Shown here piece after piece: positions 1-10,626 of a stretch of 64,000 nucleotides of DNA. The stretch covers positions 1 to 64,000 of the forward strand of contig CAKZQZ010000055.1 in the NCBI GenBank assembly GCA_937142855.1, written 5' to 3'. The position numbers were made by a program, and so were the translations under genes. How positions within the stretch are numbered: the stretch's first letter is position 1; each line of letters opens with the position of its first letter. This stretch comes from an uncultured Alphaproteobacteria bacterium (GTDB taxonomy: Bacteria > Pseudomonadota > Alphaproteobacteria > Puniceispirillales > Marisalimonadaceae). The notes below the pieces were generated by a model that was not told where the DNA came from, made no database searches, and saw only the letters and a list, made by a program, of their open reading frames with translations.

Positions 1-138
1 TGAAGTTGATCCTGAACTTGAGGCAGATCCACTACTGGAGGATGTTGCAGCTGAACCACTAACAACCTTTTGTGATGCTGTTTCACATGCTGAGAGCAAA
101 GCTAAGGTTCCTAACATGGCAAATATTTTTTTAGTCAT
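1..138 (-). CDS. pal: Peptidoglycan-associated lipoprotein Pal, N-terminal part (runs off window start)
   Basis: Manual minus-strand translation MTKKIFAMLGTLALLSACETASQKVVSGSAATSSSS...; lipobox LSAC; follows tolB in a tol-pal order. Confidence 0.75.
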   Translation of the reverse strand, partial: MTKKIFAMLGTLALLSACETASQKVVSGSAATSSSSGSASSSGSTS

Positions 139-231
139 TACAAACTCCTTAAATGAATCTTCCTAATTCTTATCGGTTGCACAATATATTAATTAATTCC
201 TAAATTCAACCTATTTTAGTCCTCTAATTAT

Positions 232-1572
232 TTAGTTGGGTAACAGGGGTGACCAAGCGGGGTCTGAGCCATCACTTGGAGTAATTATCCTTGTCTCCCT
301 AAAACCTGTTATATCTATTTTATACAGATTCACATTTGTACTCTTCCCATCATCTATAGGTTTGTCTTGTTTAAAATACATTAATACTCTGCCATTAGGT
401 GCCCATGTTGGTCCCTCAACCAAGTATCCTTGAGCTAACAATCTTTCACCTGAACCGTCTGGAGCCATGACTCCAATATAAAATTTATTCTTATGCATTT
501 TTGTAAATGCGATTAACTCCCCCTTAGGTGCCCACACTGGAGTAGCATATCTTCCATTTCCAAAAGAAATTCTTTTAATGTTTTTACCATTTGAGTCCAT
601 TATATAAATTTGTTGCGATCCACCACGGTCAGAATTAAAAATTATTTGCTTACCATCTGGAGAATAACTTGGAGAGGTGTCAATAGCAGAACTATTAGTT
701 AATCTTTTAACTTCCTGATTATTTAAATTCATAGTGTAAATGTCTGTTATACCCTTTTGAGCTAAACTCATAATTATTTTATCACCTGCAGGTGAGAATC
801 TAGGGGCAAATGTCATGCCTGGGAAGGAACCTAAAAGCTCTTGTTGGCCAGTTTCTAGATTAAAAATATATACTCTTGGTTCATTTTTAAAGTAAGCTAA
901 ATAAGTAATTTCTTGACTTGTTGGAGAAAATCGTGGGGTTAATACTAAAAAACTCCCATCAGTTAAGTATTGATGATTTTCTCCATCTTGATCCATTATC
1001 GCAAGTCTTTTTAGACGCTTATTTTGAGGGCCAGATTCCGAAACATAAACAATTCTTGTATCAAAATAACCGCTGTCACCAGACAATCTTTCAAAAATTT
1101 CATCCGAAATAATATGAGCAACTCTACGCCAAGCTTTTGAGGCCACAGTAAGTCTTAAACCAATTAAGTCCGTTTCAGCTACCACATCCCATAATCTAAA
1201 TTCTACTTCTATTTCATCATTATTTATATTTTTTACTGAACCGGTAACTAGTGCTTTAATCCCCAAGGGTGACCAATCCAAAAAATTTGGCCTTACGGAT
1301 GGGCTAGTTGGTGGAGCAATAAAAGCTGCACTTTCTATAGCTTTAAATTGTCCAGAACCTACCAAGTTATTTGATATAACCTCTGAAATTTGACGACCTA
1401 TTTGATTTGATTTACCCTCTTTACCAGTAAAATCTGCGATAGCTACTGGCAGAGGTTCTATTTGGCCAGAATTAATTTTAATCTTTATATCATCAGCAAA
1501 AGCTTTAGAAATCATAAGACAAAAAGTTATTATAAATAACCTTGAGCAAATATGATGCAAACTTTTATTCAA
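232..1572 (-). CDS. tolB: Tol-Pal system beta-propeller protein TolB
   Basis: 446 aa, signal peptide, repeated WD40-like [20 protein letters not shown] motifs; in tolQRAB order. Confidence 0.95.
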   Translation of the reverse strand: MNKSLHHICSRLFIITFCLMISKAFADDIKIKINSGQIEPLPVAIADFTGKEGKSNQIGRQISEVISNNLVGSGQFKAIESAAFIAPPTSPSVRPNFLDWSPLGIKALVTGSVKNINNDEIEVEFRLWDVVAETDLIGLRLTVASKAWRRVAHIISDEIFERLSGDSGYFDTRIVYVSESGPQNKRLKRLAIMDQDGENHQYLTDGSFLVLTPRFSPTSQEITYLAYFKNEPRVYIFNLETGQQELLGSFPGMTFAPRFSPAGDKIIMSLAQKGITDIYTMNLNNQEVKRLTNSSAIDTSPSYSPDGKQIIFNSDRGGSQQIYIMDSNGKNIKRISFGNGRYATPVWAPKGELIAFTKMHKNKFYIGVMAPDGSGERLLAQGYLVEGPTWAPNGRVLMYFKQDKPIDDGKSTNVNLYKIDITGFRETRIITPSDGSDPAWSPLLPN

Positions 1573-1664
1573 AACGAAACCTCAAAGAAAAAACTTATTT
1601 CTTAATATTTATCTTTAATTACTTTTATGAGGCAGGATTATGGCAACATATCAAAAAAATTCAA

Positions 1665-2585
1665 TTAATAACTGTTAATTCTAGATGTATCAAAGTCGAA
1701 TACAATATTTCTAAACAATTTTTCTTTACCCTTTGGCAATGGTAAGGGTGAACTATCAAGAACGGCCCTTCTAGCTGCATCTGCTGTTGCCCTATAAAAT
1801 TTATCTTTAAGGTATTTAGATTTTTCAATAATATTTACACTTTTTACAGTACCATCGAGGTCAGTGATTATTTTTAATGGTATCATTTTGTTAACTTCGA
1901 GTGCTGCATAAGACATATTAAAAAATTTACTGACATGACTTCTAATTCTGTCAATATCAGTTTGACTATAACTTAATGATGTTTCTTTAACCCGTCTATT
2001 TGAGTTACCAGCCAACTTTTTAATTGTTTTTAAAATATCTTCTTTCTTAGATTTTTCTTTTTTCACTTCATCATTCTTAATTTTTGCTTCTGCCAGAGTA
2101 TTAAGAAGGCCTTTTGCTAAATTTTCTTTTTGCTTATTTTTAATTTTTTCTGGTTTGACAATGGCTTTAGGCGTAATTTGATTTTTAATTCTTTTTGGTT
2201 TAGCAACAACTTTAGGAACATCTTTTTTTTTGTTAATATTTAGCTTTGGCTTTTTTTTAATAATCTCTGCTATTTCTTTTAAATCTTTTTGCTTTTTTAA
2301 TTCATTATTTTTTTTATCTATAATTTCTCTACTAGGTACGGGCGGAGGCGGAGGGACTGACTTTTTAATTTTCTTTTCTTTTACTTCCACTTTTTTATCA
2401 TTAATCTCTTTTTTTTCTTTTACAGATCCTAATTTTAAAGATGTTTGAGAACTAATTGGGGTATCTTCAACTATATCAATTGGTTGTTCAATAGGTTCTC
2501 TGATTTTCAAACTAGGCATGCCAAAATAAGCAATGATAATTATAGAAACATGTAATCCTATAGAAATAAAAGTTGAACTCACCAT
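1665..2585 (-). CDS. tolA: TolA-like protein (N-terminal TM, Lys/Glu-rich linker, TonB/TolA-like C-terminus)
   Basis: Position between tolR and tolB; N-terminal TM helix, low-complexity linker, C-terminal domain. Confidence 0.82.
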   Translation of the reverse strand: MVSSTFISIGLHVSIIIIAYFGMPSLKIREPIEQPIDIVEDTPISSQTSLKLGSVKEKKEINDKKVEVKEKKIKKSVPPPPPVPSREIIDKKNNELKKQKDLKEIAEIIKKKPKLNINKKKDVPKVVAKPKRIKNQITPKAIVKPEKIKNKQKENLAKGLLNTLAEAKIKNDEVKKEKSKKEDILKTIKKLAGNSNRRVKETSLSYSQTDIDRIRSHVSKFFNMSYAALEVNKMIPLKIITDLDGTVKSVNIIEKSKYLKDKFYRATADAARRAVLDSSPLPLPKGKEKLFRNIVFDFDTSRINSY

Positions 2586-2592
2586 AATTTCA

Positions 2593-3018
2593 CTAATCTT
2601 CTAACTTTGCTACTAGCGCGACCTTCTTAAAACCAGAGCTTTTAATTCTTGCAATAGTCTCTAAAACTATGCCATACGGAACGCTCTTATCTCCACGAAC
2701 ATAAATTCTAAGGTTTTTATTACCCGATGATATTGCCTTTAACCGGGGTAACAATTGAGTAACTTCAATTGCCCTTTCCTGAATATATAATTCCCCATTT
2801 TGTTTAATGCTAATTATAATTGGATCTCCTTTTGAATTGAGTTGTGCTGCTTTTGTTTTTGGCAAATCAACGGACACACCTACAGTCAAAAGTGGCGCTG
2901 TAATCATAAACACAATCAGTAAAACAAGCATCACATCTACAAATGGGGTGACATTAATCTGACTAATGGCTTTATTCTTTTTACGCGAATTTCTTACAAG
3001 AAATTTTTGGTTATACAT
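2593..3018 (-). CDS. tolR: Biopolymer transport protein TolR
   Basis: INVTPFVDVMLVLLIVFMITAPLL motif of ExbD/TolR. Confidence 0.95.
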   Translation of the reverse strand: MYNQKFLVRNSRKKNKAISQINVTPFVDVMLVLLIVFMITAPLLTVGVSVDLPKTKAAQLNSKGDPIIISIKQNGELYIQERAIEVTQLLPRLKAISSGNKNLRIYVRGDKSVPYGIVLETIARIKSSGFKKVALVAKLED

Positions 3019-3772
3019 TAAATTTTCTTTCCAATTCTATAGTTTTTTTGGAAGTAAATTCAAAAATAAAATATTCTAAATTATTTGAAATTTTTTCTAA
3101 ATCATTGGAGTATTTATTATAAGCGGCAACTGCCGGTATAGCAGCTAGTAAACCAAGAGCTGTTGCAAATAGTGCTTCAGCAATACCTGGAGCGACTACT
3201 GCTAAACTTGTATTATTTGTTATAGCAATAGATTGAAAAGCATTTACAATCCCCCATACAGTTCCTAGTAATCCTATAAATGGTGCAACAGAACCAATGG
3301 ATGCTAAAAAACTCATACCTTGTTCTAATTTTTCTATTTCTCTGTTAACTATAATTTGTAAAGTTAATTGAACTCTTTCAACCAGTTCACTTAAATGGTT
3401 TTTGCCTACAGAATGAGAAGAGGTTGTATGAATTTTGTTAAATTCTAACATGGCTTTAATGAAGACGTTAACTTGGGCATTCTTCTCATTTTGAGAATTA
3501 TTATTGTAAAAATCTAGCAAAGTATCATCATCAACTTCGTTACTATCATAATATTCTTGAAATAATTTTGATATTTTCTTCTCTCTTCTAAACAATCTTG
3601 ATTTATTTATAATGATTGTCCAACACCAAATAGAAGACAACAAAAGTAATAACATGATTATTTGAACAAAAAAATCAGCCTCATAAATTAGCCCCAAAAG
3701 CGAAAGATCTGTTTGTTCAGAAACTGTTTCAACTTCAACATTTGGGGTTTTAATTTCTTCATCCATTTTCAA
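3011..3772 (-). CDS. tolQ: Tol-Pal proton channel TolQ
   Basis: MotA/TolQ/ExbB motif APFIGLLGTVWGIVNAF; overlaps tolR start. Confidence 0.95.
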   Translation of the reverse strand: MKMDEEIKTPNVEVETVSEQTDLSLLGLIYEADFFVQIIMLLLLLSSIWCWTIIINKSRLFRREKKISKLFQEYYDSNEVDDDTLLDFYNNNSQNEKNAQVNVFIKAMLEFNKIHTTSSHSVGKNHLSELVERVQLTLQIIVNREIEKLEQGMSFLASIGSVAPFIGLLGTVWGIVNAFQSIAITNNTSLAVVAPGIAEALFATALGLLAAIPAVAAYNKYSNDLEKISNNLEYFIFEFTSKKTIELERKFNV

Positions 3773-3787
3773 GCCCTTTTAAAATTT

Positions 3788-4243
3788 TTATTTATTATTT
3801 GTAAAAAACATATCCTGTAAAATATTTTTTATTCGCCTTACTTTAAAATTACTGTCAACTGCTACTATTTGGAACTCACCAGTTACTAACACACTATTTA
3901 GGTTCTGATTATTTATAAAAGCTTTCTGCTCTAGAGTTATACTAGAGTTTTTGGCATATTTAAGGCATGTCTCTATTAACAGAGTATCATTTAATTTTGC
4001 TGGTTTGTTCCAGGTTATATCTGCCTTCCTAACTACTAATATTATATCATCTTGTTTCTTTATGTTTAATTGATCTATTTTAAGTAAATTTAATAATGAG
4101 GTTCGAGCTCTTTCAAAAAATTTAAGATAATTACTATGATAAACTATGCCTCCAGCATCTGTGTCTTCGTAAAATATTTTAACAGGGTAATAATGCTTAT
4201 TATTAATTATTTTACCGTCTAGGTTGTTAAAATTAATTAGCAT
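3788..4243 (-). CDS. ybgC: Tol-Pal associated acyl-CoA thioesterase YbgC
   Basis: Hot-dog thioesterase motif YEDTDAGGIVYHSNYLKFFERART; upstream of tolQ. Confidence 0.92.
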   Translation of the reverse strand: MLINFNNLDGKIINNKHYYPVKIFYEDTDAGGIVYHSNYLKFFERARTSLLNLLKIDQLNIKKQDDIILVVRKADITWNKPAKLNDTLLIETCLKYAKNSSITLEQKAFINNQNLNSVLVTGEFQIVAVDSNFKVRRIKNILQDMFFTNNK

Positions 4244-4266
4244 AAAGTTAAATAAGATCCTGGATT

Positions 4267-5325
4267 TTAATTTTTTGAGGCGTCCATCATATCAGATTGT
4301 TCTTCTGCATTTTTTGGGGGAGTTAAGCCTAGATGTCTCCAACCAGAAGCTGAGACAAATCTTCCTCTTGAAGATCTCTGAATTAAACCACGTTGTAATA
4401 GATAAGGCTCTATAACTTCCTCTATCATATCCTTCTGTTCAGATAAAATAGCTGATAATGTATCAAGCCCCACTGGGCCACCTTGATATTTTTCTATAAT
4501 TACATTCAGATATTTTCTATCTACTGCATCTAAACCAGATTTATCTACATCTAATTGCGAAAGAGCTTTGTCTGCGAATTTGTTATCAATCACTCTTAAA
4601 TTAGATACAGAAAGAATATCTCTTACTCGTCTAAGCAATCTTCCGGCGACTCTTGGTGTTCCACGGGAACGTTTAGCAATTTCATGCGCTCCACCTTCAT
4701 CAAGGTTAACATTTAGCTTTTCAGCTAGCTTTAGCAAAATTCTTACTAAATCAGTCGAGTTATAGAACTCCATTCTAATTTGAATACCAAATCTATCTCT
4801 AAGAGGAGTTGTTAATAGCCCTGATCTTGTTGTTGCTCCCACAAGTGTAAATGGCGGTAAATCAATTTTTATTGTTCTTGCAGATGGACCCTCACCAATA
4901 ATTAAGTCTAATTGAAGATCCTCCATAGCTGGATATAGGATTTCTTCAATATTAGGGGCGAGGCGATGAATTTCATCAATAAATAACACATCTTTCGGTT
5001 GTAAGTTAGTAAGCAAAGCAGCTAAATCACCAGCTTTATTTATAATTGGGCCAGAAGTTGACCTGAAACCAACACCTAATTCATAAGAAATAATTTGAGC
5101 AAGCGTTGTTTTTCCAAGTCCAGGCGGCCCAAATAGTAAAGCATGATCCATAGCCTCTTTTCTTGAACTAGCTGCTGATATAAAAGTTGAGAGGTTTTTT
5201 TGAACTTGCGGCTGACCAATAAATTCGCTTAATCTCTTAGGTCTCAAGCTCAACTCAAAATTTTCTGATTGTTCTGTAGCCTCAGTATTTATTAGTCTAT
5301 CAATATTTTTTGGTTGATCGCTCAT
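4267..5325 (-). CDS. ruvB: Holliday junction branch migration helicase RuvB
   Basis: Walker [21 protein letters not shown], RuvB-type N- and C-terminus. Confidence 0.97.
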   Translation of the reverse strand: MSDQPKNIDRLINTEATEQSENFELSLRPKRLSEFIGQPQVQKNLSTFISAASSRKEAMDHALLFGPPGLGKTTLAQIISYELGVGFRSTSGPIINKAGDLAALLTNLQPKDVLFIDEIHRLAPNIEEILYPAMEDLQLDLIIGEGPSARTIKIDLPPFTLVGATTRSGLLTTPLRDRFGIQIRMEFYNSTDLVRILLKLAEKLNVNLDEGGAHEIAKRSRGTPRVAGRLLRRVRDILSVSNLRVIDNKFADKALSQLDVDKSGLDAVDRKYLNVIIEKYQGGPVGLDTLSAILSEQKDMIEEVIEPYLLQRGLIQRSSRGRFVSASGWRHLGLTPPKNAEEQSDMMDASKN

Positions 5326-6002
5326 TTCACCACCTTTGACAACTCTTTAAGAGCTAGAGGTATTATAGCATTAACGGTAAAATCTAAATTGATTTTTTTA
5401 AGATTAAAGTCCTTTTTAATAGCCATAACTACTGAAAAAACTTCACTACGCGTATAACCTAAATTTATTAAGGCAGAAATAGTATCTTCAACAACATCGA
5501 AAAATTGGTCTTCTTCATTCAGAAAATTAGATTTTAAAACATTAGAGTTTTTTTCCTGAGAATTTTTACTGATGTCATTGTTTCCAAAATTCAAGTGCAT
5601 ATTTGAAACTTTTTCTGATAATTCAGCAGTAACCCTTGCGGCAACTTTAGGCCCTACACCTTCAGCCCGTGAGATCATTGCCTTGTCTCCTGATGTTATA
5701 GCTAAAATCAATTCATTTATGGTTAAAGCAGAAAGGATGGAAAGAGCGGCCTTGGGGCCAATACCTTGAACTGATTGTAACAACCTAAAAAAACTTTGCT
5801 CATTAGATGTAGCAAAGCCATACATCAATATTTTATCATCTTTGATTTGCAAATCAGTAAAAACTGATAGCTTTGATCCAATTTCACCTAAAGAAGATAC
5901 TAATTTTGACGAAACATTTAATAGATACCCAACTCCATTAACTTCTAGAATTATTTCAGATTTACCTATTGAAGCTAAATTACCTGTAAGAGAGGCTATC
6001 AT
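5322..6002 (-). CDS. ruvA: Holliday junction DNA helicase subunit RuvA
   Basis: MIASLTGNL start, HhH motifs, overlaps ruvB by 4 nt. Confidence 0.95.
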   Translation of the reverse strand: MIASLTGNLASIGKSEIILEVNGVGYLLNVSSKLVSSLGEIGSKLSVFTDLQIKDDKILMYGFATSNEQSFFRLLQSVQGIGPKAALSILSALTINELILAITSGDKAMISRAEGVGPKVAARVTAELSEKVSNMHLNFGNNDISKNSQEKNSNVLKSNFLNEEDQFFDVVEDTISALINLGYTRSEVFSVVMAIKKDFNLKKINLDFTVNAIIPLALKELSKVVK

Positions 6003-6033
6003 CTGTTCTCATCTCATTAAATTTTTTAAATTA

Positions 6034-6582
6034 TTATACATTTTGATCTTTTAATAAAGCTTTTGCGATAGCTAAATCTAATCCACTTTGTTTATTTTCT
6101 AGGTTGGAAGATATTTCCTTATATCCAATATGTTGGGCAGAAATTGCAACTGCTAAAGCATCTGAACTATCTTCATTTTTGGGCTCAATTCCCAATAGTT
6201 TTGTAACCATTGCCTTTATTTGTGATTTTGAAGCTGAACCATAACCTGTAACAGTTTTTTTTACTAATTTTGGCGGTAGCTCTTTAATTTTTAAACTTGC
6301 TTCTGCTAAAACTAAAATTGAAACACCTCTGGCCATTCCAAGCTTAAGACTCGATCCCATTCCATACCCTACAAATATTTGTTCTACAGCTGAAATACTG
6401 GGGTTATAATTATCAACAATTTCTTTCAATTTATTTCTAATTATAAGAAGACGATCACCTTCATCTAAATTTGTTGACGGAGAAATTCTTCCATCATCAA
6501 TATGGAGTAATCTATTATTTTTTAGTTCAATTATTCCCCACCCAGTATGCCTTAATCCAGGATCTAATCCAATTATACGCAA
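6034..6582 (-). CDS. ruvC: Crossover junction endodeoxyribonuclease RuvC
   Basis: MRIIGLDPGLRHTGWGII; ruvCAB order. Confidence 0.96.
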   Translation of the reverse strand: MRIIGLDPGLRHTGWGIIELKNNRLLHIDDGRISPSTNLDEGDRLLIIRNKLKEIVDNYNPSISAVEQIFVGYGMGSSLKLGMARGVSILVLAEASLKIKELPPKLVKKTVTGYGSASKSQIKAMVTKLLGIEPKNEDSSDALAVAISAQHIGYKEISSNLENKQSGLDLAIAKALLKDQNV

Positions 6583-6602
6583 AACAATCGCCCTATAAAA
6601 AC

Positions 6603-7343
6603 TTAAATTAACTTTAAAATATCTTCATTAATTTCAAAATTACCATATACGCCTTGAACATCGTCACAATTATCTAAAGTATCAATTAACTTCAAAATAG
6701 AAGTAGCCCTTTGTTCATCATCAATTTGTATATAATTTTCAGGTTGCCAAACCAGTTCCGCCTGCTCTGGTGTCCCCAAGAGATCGTCAAGCTTCTCTCT
6801 TACATTATTAAATTCAGTAATGGACGTGATTATTTCATGGGTATTTGCATCAGAGTTGACATCGTCAGCACCAATATCAACCGCAATCTCTAAGATTTCT
6901 TCATCATTTTTATTATCATTTTTATAAACAATATACCCTATATTACTAAACATAAAGGAAACTGATCCTGTCTCTCCTAAATTACCTCCGAACTTAGCAA
7001 AAGCAGATCTTACCTCAGCAGCTGTTCTATTACGGTTATCTGTAACCGCTTCAACAATTAGAGCAACTCCACCAGGCGCATAACCTTCGTACCTTATTTC
7101 TTCTAAATTTGAGTTTTCACCAGACTCAGCTTTTTTAATAACTCTTTCTATATTATCTTTTGGCATATTTACCGCTCTACAAGCCGCAAGAGCAGATCTC
7201 AACCTAGGATTACTTGAAGGATCAACTCCATTTCGAGCTGCCACTTGTAATTCTTTAGTCAATCTAGCAAATTTTTTAGCTCTTTTTGCGTCTTGAGCGC
7301 CTTTACGATGCATTATATTTTTAAATTTTGAATGACCAGCCAT
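6603..7343 (-). CDS. yebC: YebC/PmpR family protein
   Basis: MAGHSKFKNIMHRKGAQDAKRAK signature. Confidence 0.96.
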   Translation of the reverse strand: MAGHSKFKNIMHRKGAQDAKRAKKFARLTKELQVAARNGVDPSSNPRLRSALAACRAVNMPKDNIERVIKKAESGENSNLEEIRYEGYAPGGVALIVEAVTDNRNRTAAEVRSAFAKFGGNLGETGSVSFMFSNIGYIVYKNDNKNDEEILEIAVDIGADDVNSDANTHEIITSITEFNNVREKLDDLLGTPEQAELVWQPENYIQIDDEQRATSILKLIDTLDNCDDVQGVYGNFEINEDILKLI

Positions 7344-7380
7344 TTCATTTACCCTGAATACAGTTTATGAATTAATACAA

Positions 7381-8187
7381 CTATAATATAGTTTGTTCTA
7401 GTCTGCCACCTAACCTAAGAGGTTTTATTGATTTACTCAAACCATTTGAGAGAGTGTCGATGATTACCCCACACATAGTAGGTTCACCTAAGGAAACTTC
7501 AAGTTTAGATTTTTTGTTATTTGGAAACATGAACCTATTTAAAGCATCCTGCTTGTTCATGCCTATTATTGAGTTGTAATCTCCACTCATACCAACATCA
7601 GTTATGTAAGCAGTTCCTTTTTCTAAAATTTGATAATCTGCAGTAGGAACATGTGTGTGAGTACCAACAACTGCAGATACATTTCCATCAAGAGCATACC
7701 CGATAGCCATTTTTTCTGACGATGCTTCTCCATGAACATCTACCAGGGCAAAGTCAACGTTTTCAGTTAATTTAAAACTATTTATTATCTCTGGAACCTT
7801 ATTGAATACAGGGTCAGTTCTTGACATAAATAGATTTGTCATAATGTTAGCTACACCAATAGTACCTGTATTTATTTTAATCGAAGTTATCCCTATACCT
7901 GGCGTACCATCGATCATATTCATTGGTCGAAGAAGTCTCTCATTTTTAGAAATATAAGAAATTATTTCTCTTTTGTCCCAAACATGGTTACCCGTTGTAA
8001 GTATATCTGCTCCAGCATTGAAAAAATCATCACATATAGCTGGTGTTACTCCAAAACCACCAGCAGCATTTTCAACATTTATAATGATAGCATCAAGCTG
8101 CAATTTTAATTTTAAATCTACAATTTGTTTTTGAACAAAGTTCCTTGCATTCCTTCCAACAATGTCACCAACAAATAAAACTTTCAT
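7381..8187 (-). CDS. YmdB family metallophosphoesterase
   Basis: VLFVGDIVGRNAR, NVENAAGGFG, TGNHVWD, GTHTHVPTAD motifs. Confidence 0.93.
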   Translation of the reverse strand: MKVLFVGDIVGRNARNFVQKQIVDLKLKLQLDAIIINVENAAGGFGVTPAICDDFFNAGADILTTGNHVWDKREIISYISKNERLLRPMNMIDGTPGIGITSIKINTGTIGVANIMTNLFMSRTDPVFNKVPEIINSFKLTENVDFALVDVHGEASSEKMAIGYALDGNVSAVVGTHTHVPTADYQILEKGTAYITDVGMSGDYNSIIGMNKQDALNRFMFPNNKKSKLEVSLGEPTMCGVIIDTLSNGLSKSIKPLRLGGRLEQTIL

Positions 8188-8200
8188 GATTTTCTTCTTT

Positions 8201-8796
8201 TTAATTAGATATAATTTTTTTAGACCACAGCTCTTTTTCAGTAACTATAAAATCTAATTTCATATCATGACTTTCATGAGGCAAAAGATCAGTTTCTTGT
8301 GAACTATGTGCAAGCCCAATGGTAATAAAGGGCTTTTCTTTTTTTTTAAAGCATTTTTTGTGTTTTTTTATTGATTTATCATAAAAACCACCACCATAAC
8401 CTAACCTAAATAAACATTTATCAAACATTAATAAAGGAACAACCATAATTTGAGGAAATATAAGTCTTTTAGTTTTTAGAGGTTCCATATTTCCTAAAGG
8501 ACCTTTTATTAATTTATCCTCATGAGACCACTCTTTAAAAACTATAGAATTACTAAACCTTTCAACAACTGGTAAGGAAATTACAATTTTTTTTCTCTCA
8601 AAATATTTTATGAATATATCCGGAGAAACTTCATTATGAACGGGATAATATAAGCTAGCAGTTTTAAAATTAGGATAAGATTTAAAAATTTTATCTAAAC
8701 AAATTTTAACAATTTGGTCGATTTTAAAGTAAAAATTTGGGTCAAAGACTATCTTTGATCTTTTTTTTTTGCAGTTTGCCTAAGCTTGTTTTTCAT
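8201..8796 (-). pseudogene. 5-formyltetrahydrofolate cyclo-ligase, frame-interrupted at a poly-A10 tract (+ strand 8761-8770); the ORF track shows only the C-terminal 95 aa
   Basis: Frame of the 95-aa ORF is open upstream to ~8779 and reads ...VISLPVVERFSNSIVFKEWSHEDKLIKGPLGNMEPLKT; the N-terminal ATG (8796) reads MKNKLRQTAKKK then DQR-stop. One extra A joins them as MKNKLRQTAKKKRSKIVFDPNF.... C-terminal GYGGGFYD motif present. May be functional through slippage; typed pseudogene only because the frame is broken. Confidence 0.8.
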
Positions 8797-8808
8797 CAAT
8801 AACTCTTC

Positions 8809-8959
8809 AGTTAATACGAAAGCCAAATAGACGTCGGATAAGTTATCCTCTGTTGCCTGTTATACAGGTGGGCACCATATACTTTAACCACGATTAAAGA
8901 AGTGACAGTTCCCTAGGAATACTTATGGCCCCAGGGATTAAAATTCCTAACGTACTACT
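8809..8959 (-). ncRNA. ssrS: 6S RNA candidate (approximate core boundaries)
   Basis: Non-coding gap exactly between zapA and the 5-FCL gene (zapA-ssrS-5FCL synteny). Closing stem AGTAGTACG / CGTATTAACT (9 bp, one bulged A); internal GGATA-ACT-TATCC hairpin; CCCTGGGGCC and GGTGCCCACC blocks resemble 6S internal stems. Confidence 0.8.
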
Positions 8960-8978
8960 CAGCTATCGTAATATTAAT

Positions 8979-9338
8979 TTATTTGTTTTCTAGTAGTTTT
9001 GCAACCTTATTCATTCTTGTGGTAGTTTTGCTAAACCAATCAATAAAGTCTCTGATTTCTGTAATATTAAGCTGTAATTCACTAGGGTTTTTGTTATCTA
9101 TTAATTTATCTGCTAATATTAATGAAGTCATTGCTAGCAATCTAGTTTCTCCAACCATTCCAGAAACTGAGCTAAGATCTTCAATAACTTTATTTACTTC
9201 GTTTGATGATTCAATAAGCCTATCTTCTTCACCCTCATTACATGTGACAGGATAAGTAGTTCCATTTATTGTTATTTTAACAGTTGTTTGACCTGACATA
9301 GAATACCTAATCTCATTCGGTGTGTGTTTTATTTTCAA
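8979..9338 (-). CDS. zapA: Cell division protein ZapA
   Basis: VKITINGTTYPVTCNEGEEDRLIESSNEVNKVI; upstream of 6S RNA. Confidence 0.9.
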   Translation of the reverse strand: MKIKHTPNEIRYSMSGQTTVKITINGTTYPVTCNEGEEDRLIESSNEVNKVIEDLSSVSGMVGETRLLAMTSLILADKLIDNKNPSELQLNITEIRDFIDWFSKTTTRMNKVAKLLENK

Positions 9339-9561
9339 AGTCTATTGAATTTTTTAAATCGTCAAGATGATTTAACGCCTGATTAAATCTTTTATTAGCT
9401 TCAAGTAAATCATTTTTTATTACTGCAAGCTCATTTTTGTTCGCAATACTCTCTGCTACATGTCTTTCTAATATTTTCATACTTTCTTCAAAGGAAATTT
9501 GTATCTCTTGTAATTTTTTAAAGTTAATTTTTTGATCGTTTATTTCCATAAAGTTTTTCAC
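9313..9561 (-). CDS. Small coiled-coil protein upstream of zapA
   Basis: 82 aa heptad-rich; overlaps zapA start. Confidence 0.7.
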   Translation of the reverse strand: MKNFMEINDQKINFKKLQEIQISFEESMKILERHVAESIANKNELAVIKNDLLEANKRFNQALNHLDDLKNSIDFENKTHTE

Positions 9562-9698
9562 TTATAATTTTAAAAAAATATAAAAGTTAATTAAAAAACT
9601 GTTCAATTTTTTAATAGATATTTTATTGTAATTAATCATATTTAAATTTATACATATCCTAAAGTAAAGTTTAATTTTTTTTATGAGGTATTTAATTC

Positions 9699-10625
9699 AT
9701 GAGAATAACTAGAAATGTAAAAAAAATACTTAATTATTACGAAAGTGATAATCCAGGTGTTAAAGCAAATTTAGCTAGAATTTTAATGTCTGGCAGATTA
9801 GCTGGAACTGGTAAATTAGTTATTCTGCCTGTAGATCAAGGCTTTGAGCATGGGCCTGCTAGATCTTTTGCTAAAAACGAAATTGCCTATGACCCTCATT
9901 ATCACTTTAAACTAGCTATAGACGCAGGCCTCTCAGCGTATGCAGCTCCTTTAGGTATGCTAGAAGCCGGAGCAAATACCTTTGCAGGACAAATACCACT
10001 GATAATGAAAATTAACAGCTCTAACTCTCTTTCTCGTGAAAAAGATGCACCTTCTCAAGCTATCACAGGTTCCGTCTCTGAGGCAGTAAGGTTAGGATGC
10101 TCCGCAGTTGGGTTCACAATTTATCCAGGATCGGATGATGCATTAAATATGATTTCTGAAATTCAAGAAATAGCTCTTGAAGCAAAGGATTCTGGCCTTG
10201 CTGTGGTTGTTTGGAGTTATCCAAGAGGAGGCAATATTAGCAAGAATGGAGAAACTGCTATTGATATAGTTTCATACGCTGCACATATGGCAGCCTTAGT
10301 TGGAGCTCATATAATCAAGGTCAAACCCCCAACTTCACATATTGAACTAGAAGAAGCTAAAAAAGTCTATATATCAGAGAATATACCGATTGAGAAACTT
10401 AGTGATAGAATAAGACATGTAGTTCAATCATGTTTTCAAGGAAGAAGACTTGTGGTTTTTTCAGGAGGCACTTCAAAGGATGAAGAAAGTCTTCTCAAAG
10501 AGATAAAAGATTTATATATGGGTGGTGCAAGCGGTTCTATTATAGGCAGAAATTCATTTCAAAGAGAATATAATGACGCTCTATCTTTATTAAATAAAAT
10601 AACAACTATTTATAAAGGTAAATGA
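9699..10625 (+). CDS. Class I fructose-bisphosphate aldolase (FbaB/DhnA type)
   Basis: ILPVDQGFEHGPARSF, VVWSYPRGGNISKNGETAIDIVSYAAHMAALVGAHIIKVKPP. Confidence 0.93.
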   Translation: MRITRNVKKILNYYESDNPGVKANLARILMSGRLAGTGKLVILPVDQGFEHGPARSFAKNEIAYDPHYHFKLAIDAGLSAYAAPLGMLEAGANTFAGQIPLIMKINSSNSLSREKDAPSQAITGSVSEAVRLGCSAVGFTIYPGSDDALNMISEIQEIALEAKDSGLAVVVWSYPRGGNISKNGETAIDIVSYAAHMAALVGAHIIKVKPPTSHIELEEAKKVYISENIPIEKLSDRIRHVVQSCFQGRRLVVFSGGTSKDEESLLKEIKDLYMGGASGSIIGRNSFQREYNDALSLLNKITTIYKGK

Positions 10626-10626
10626 T

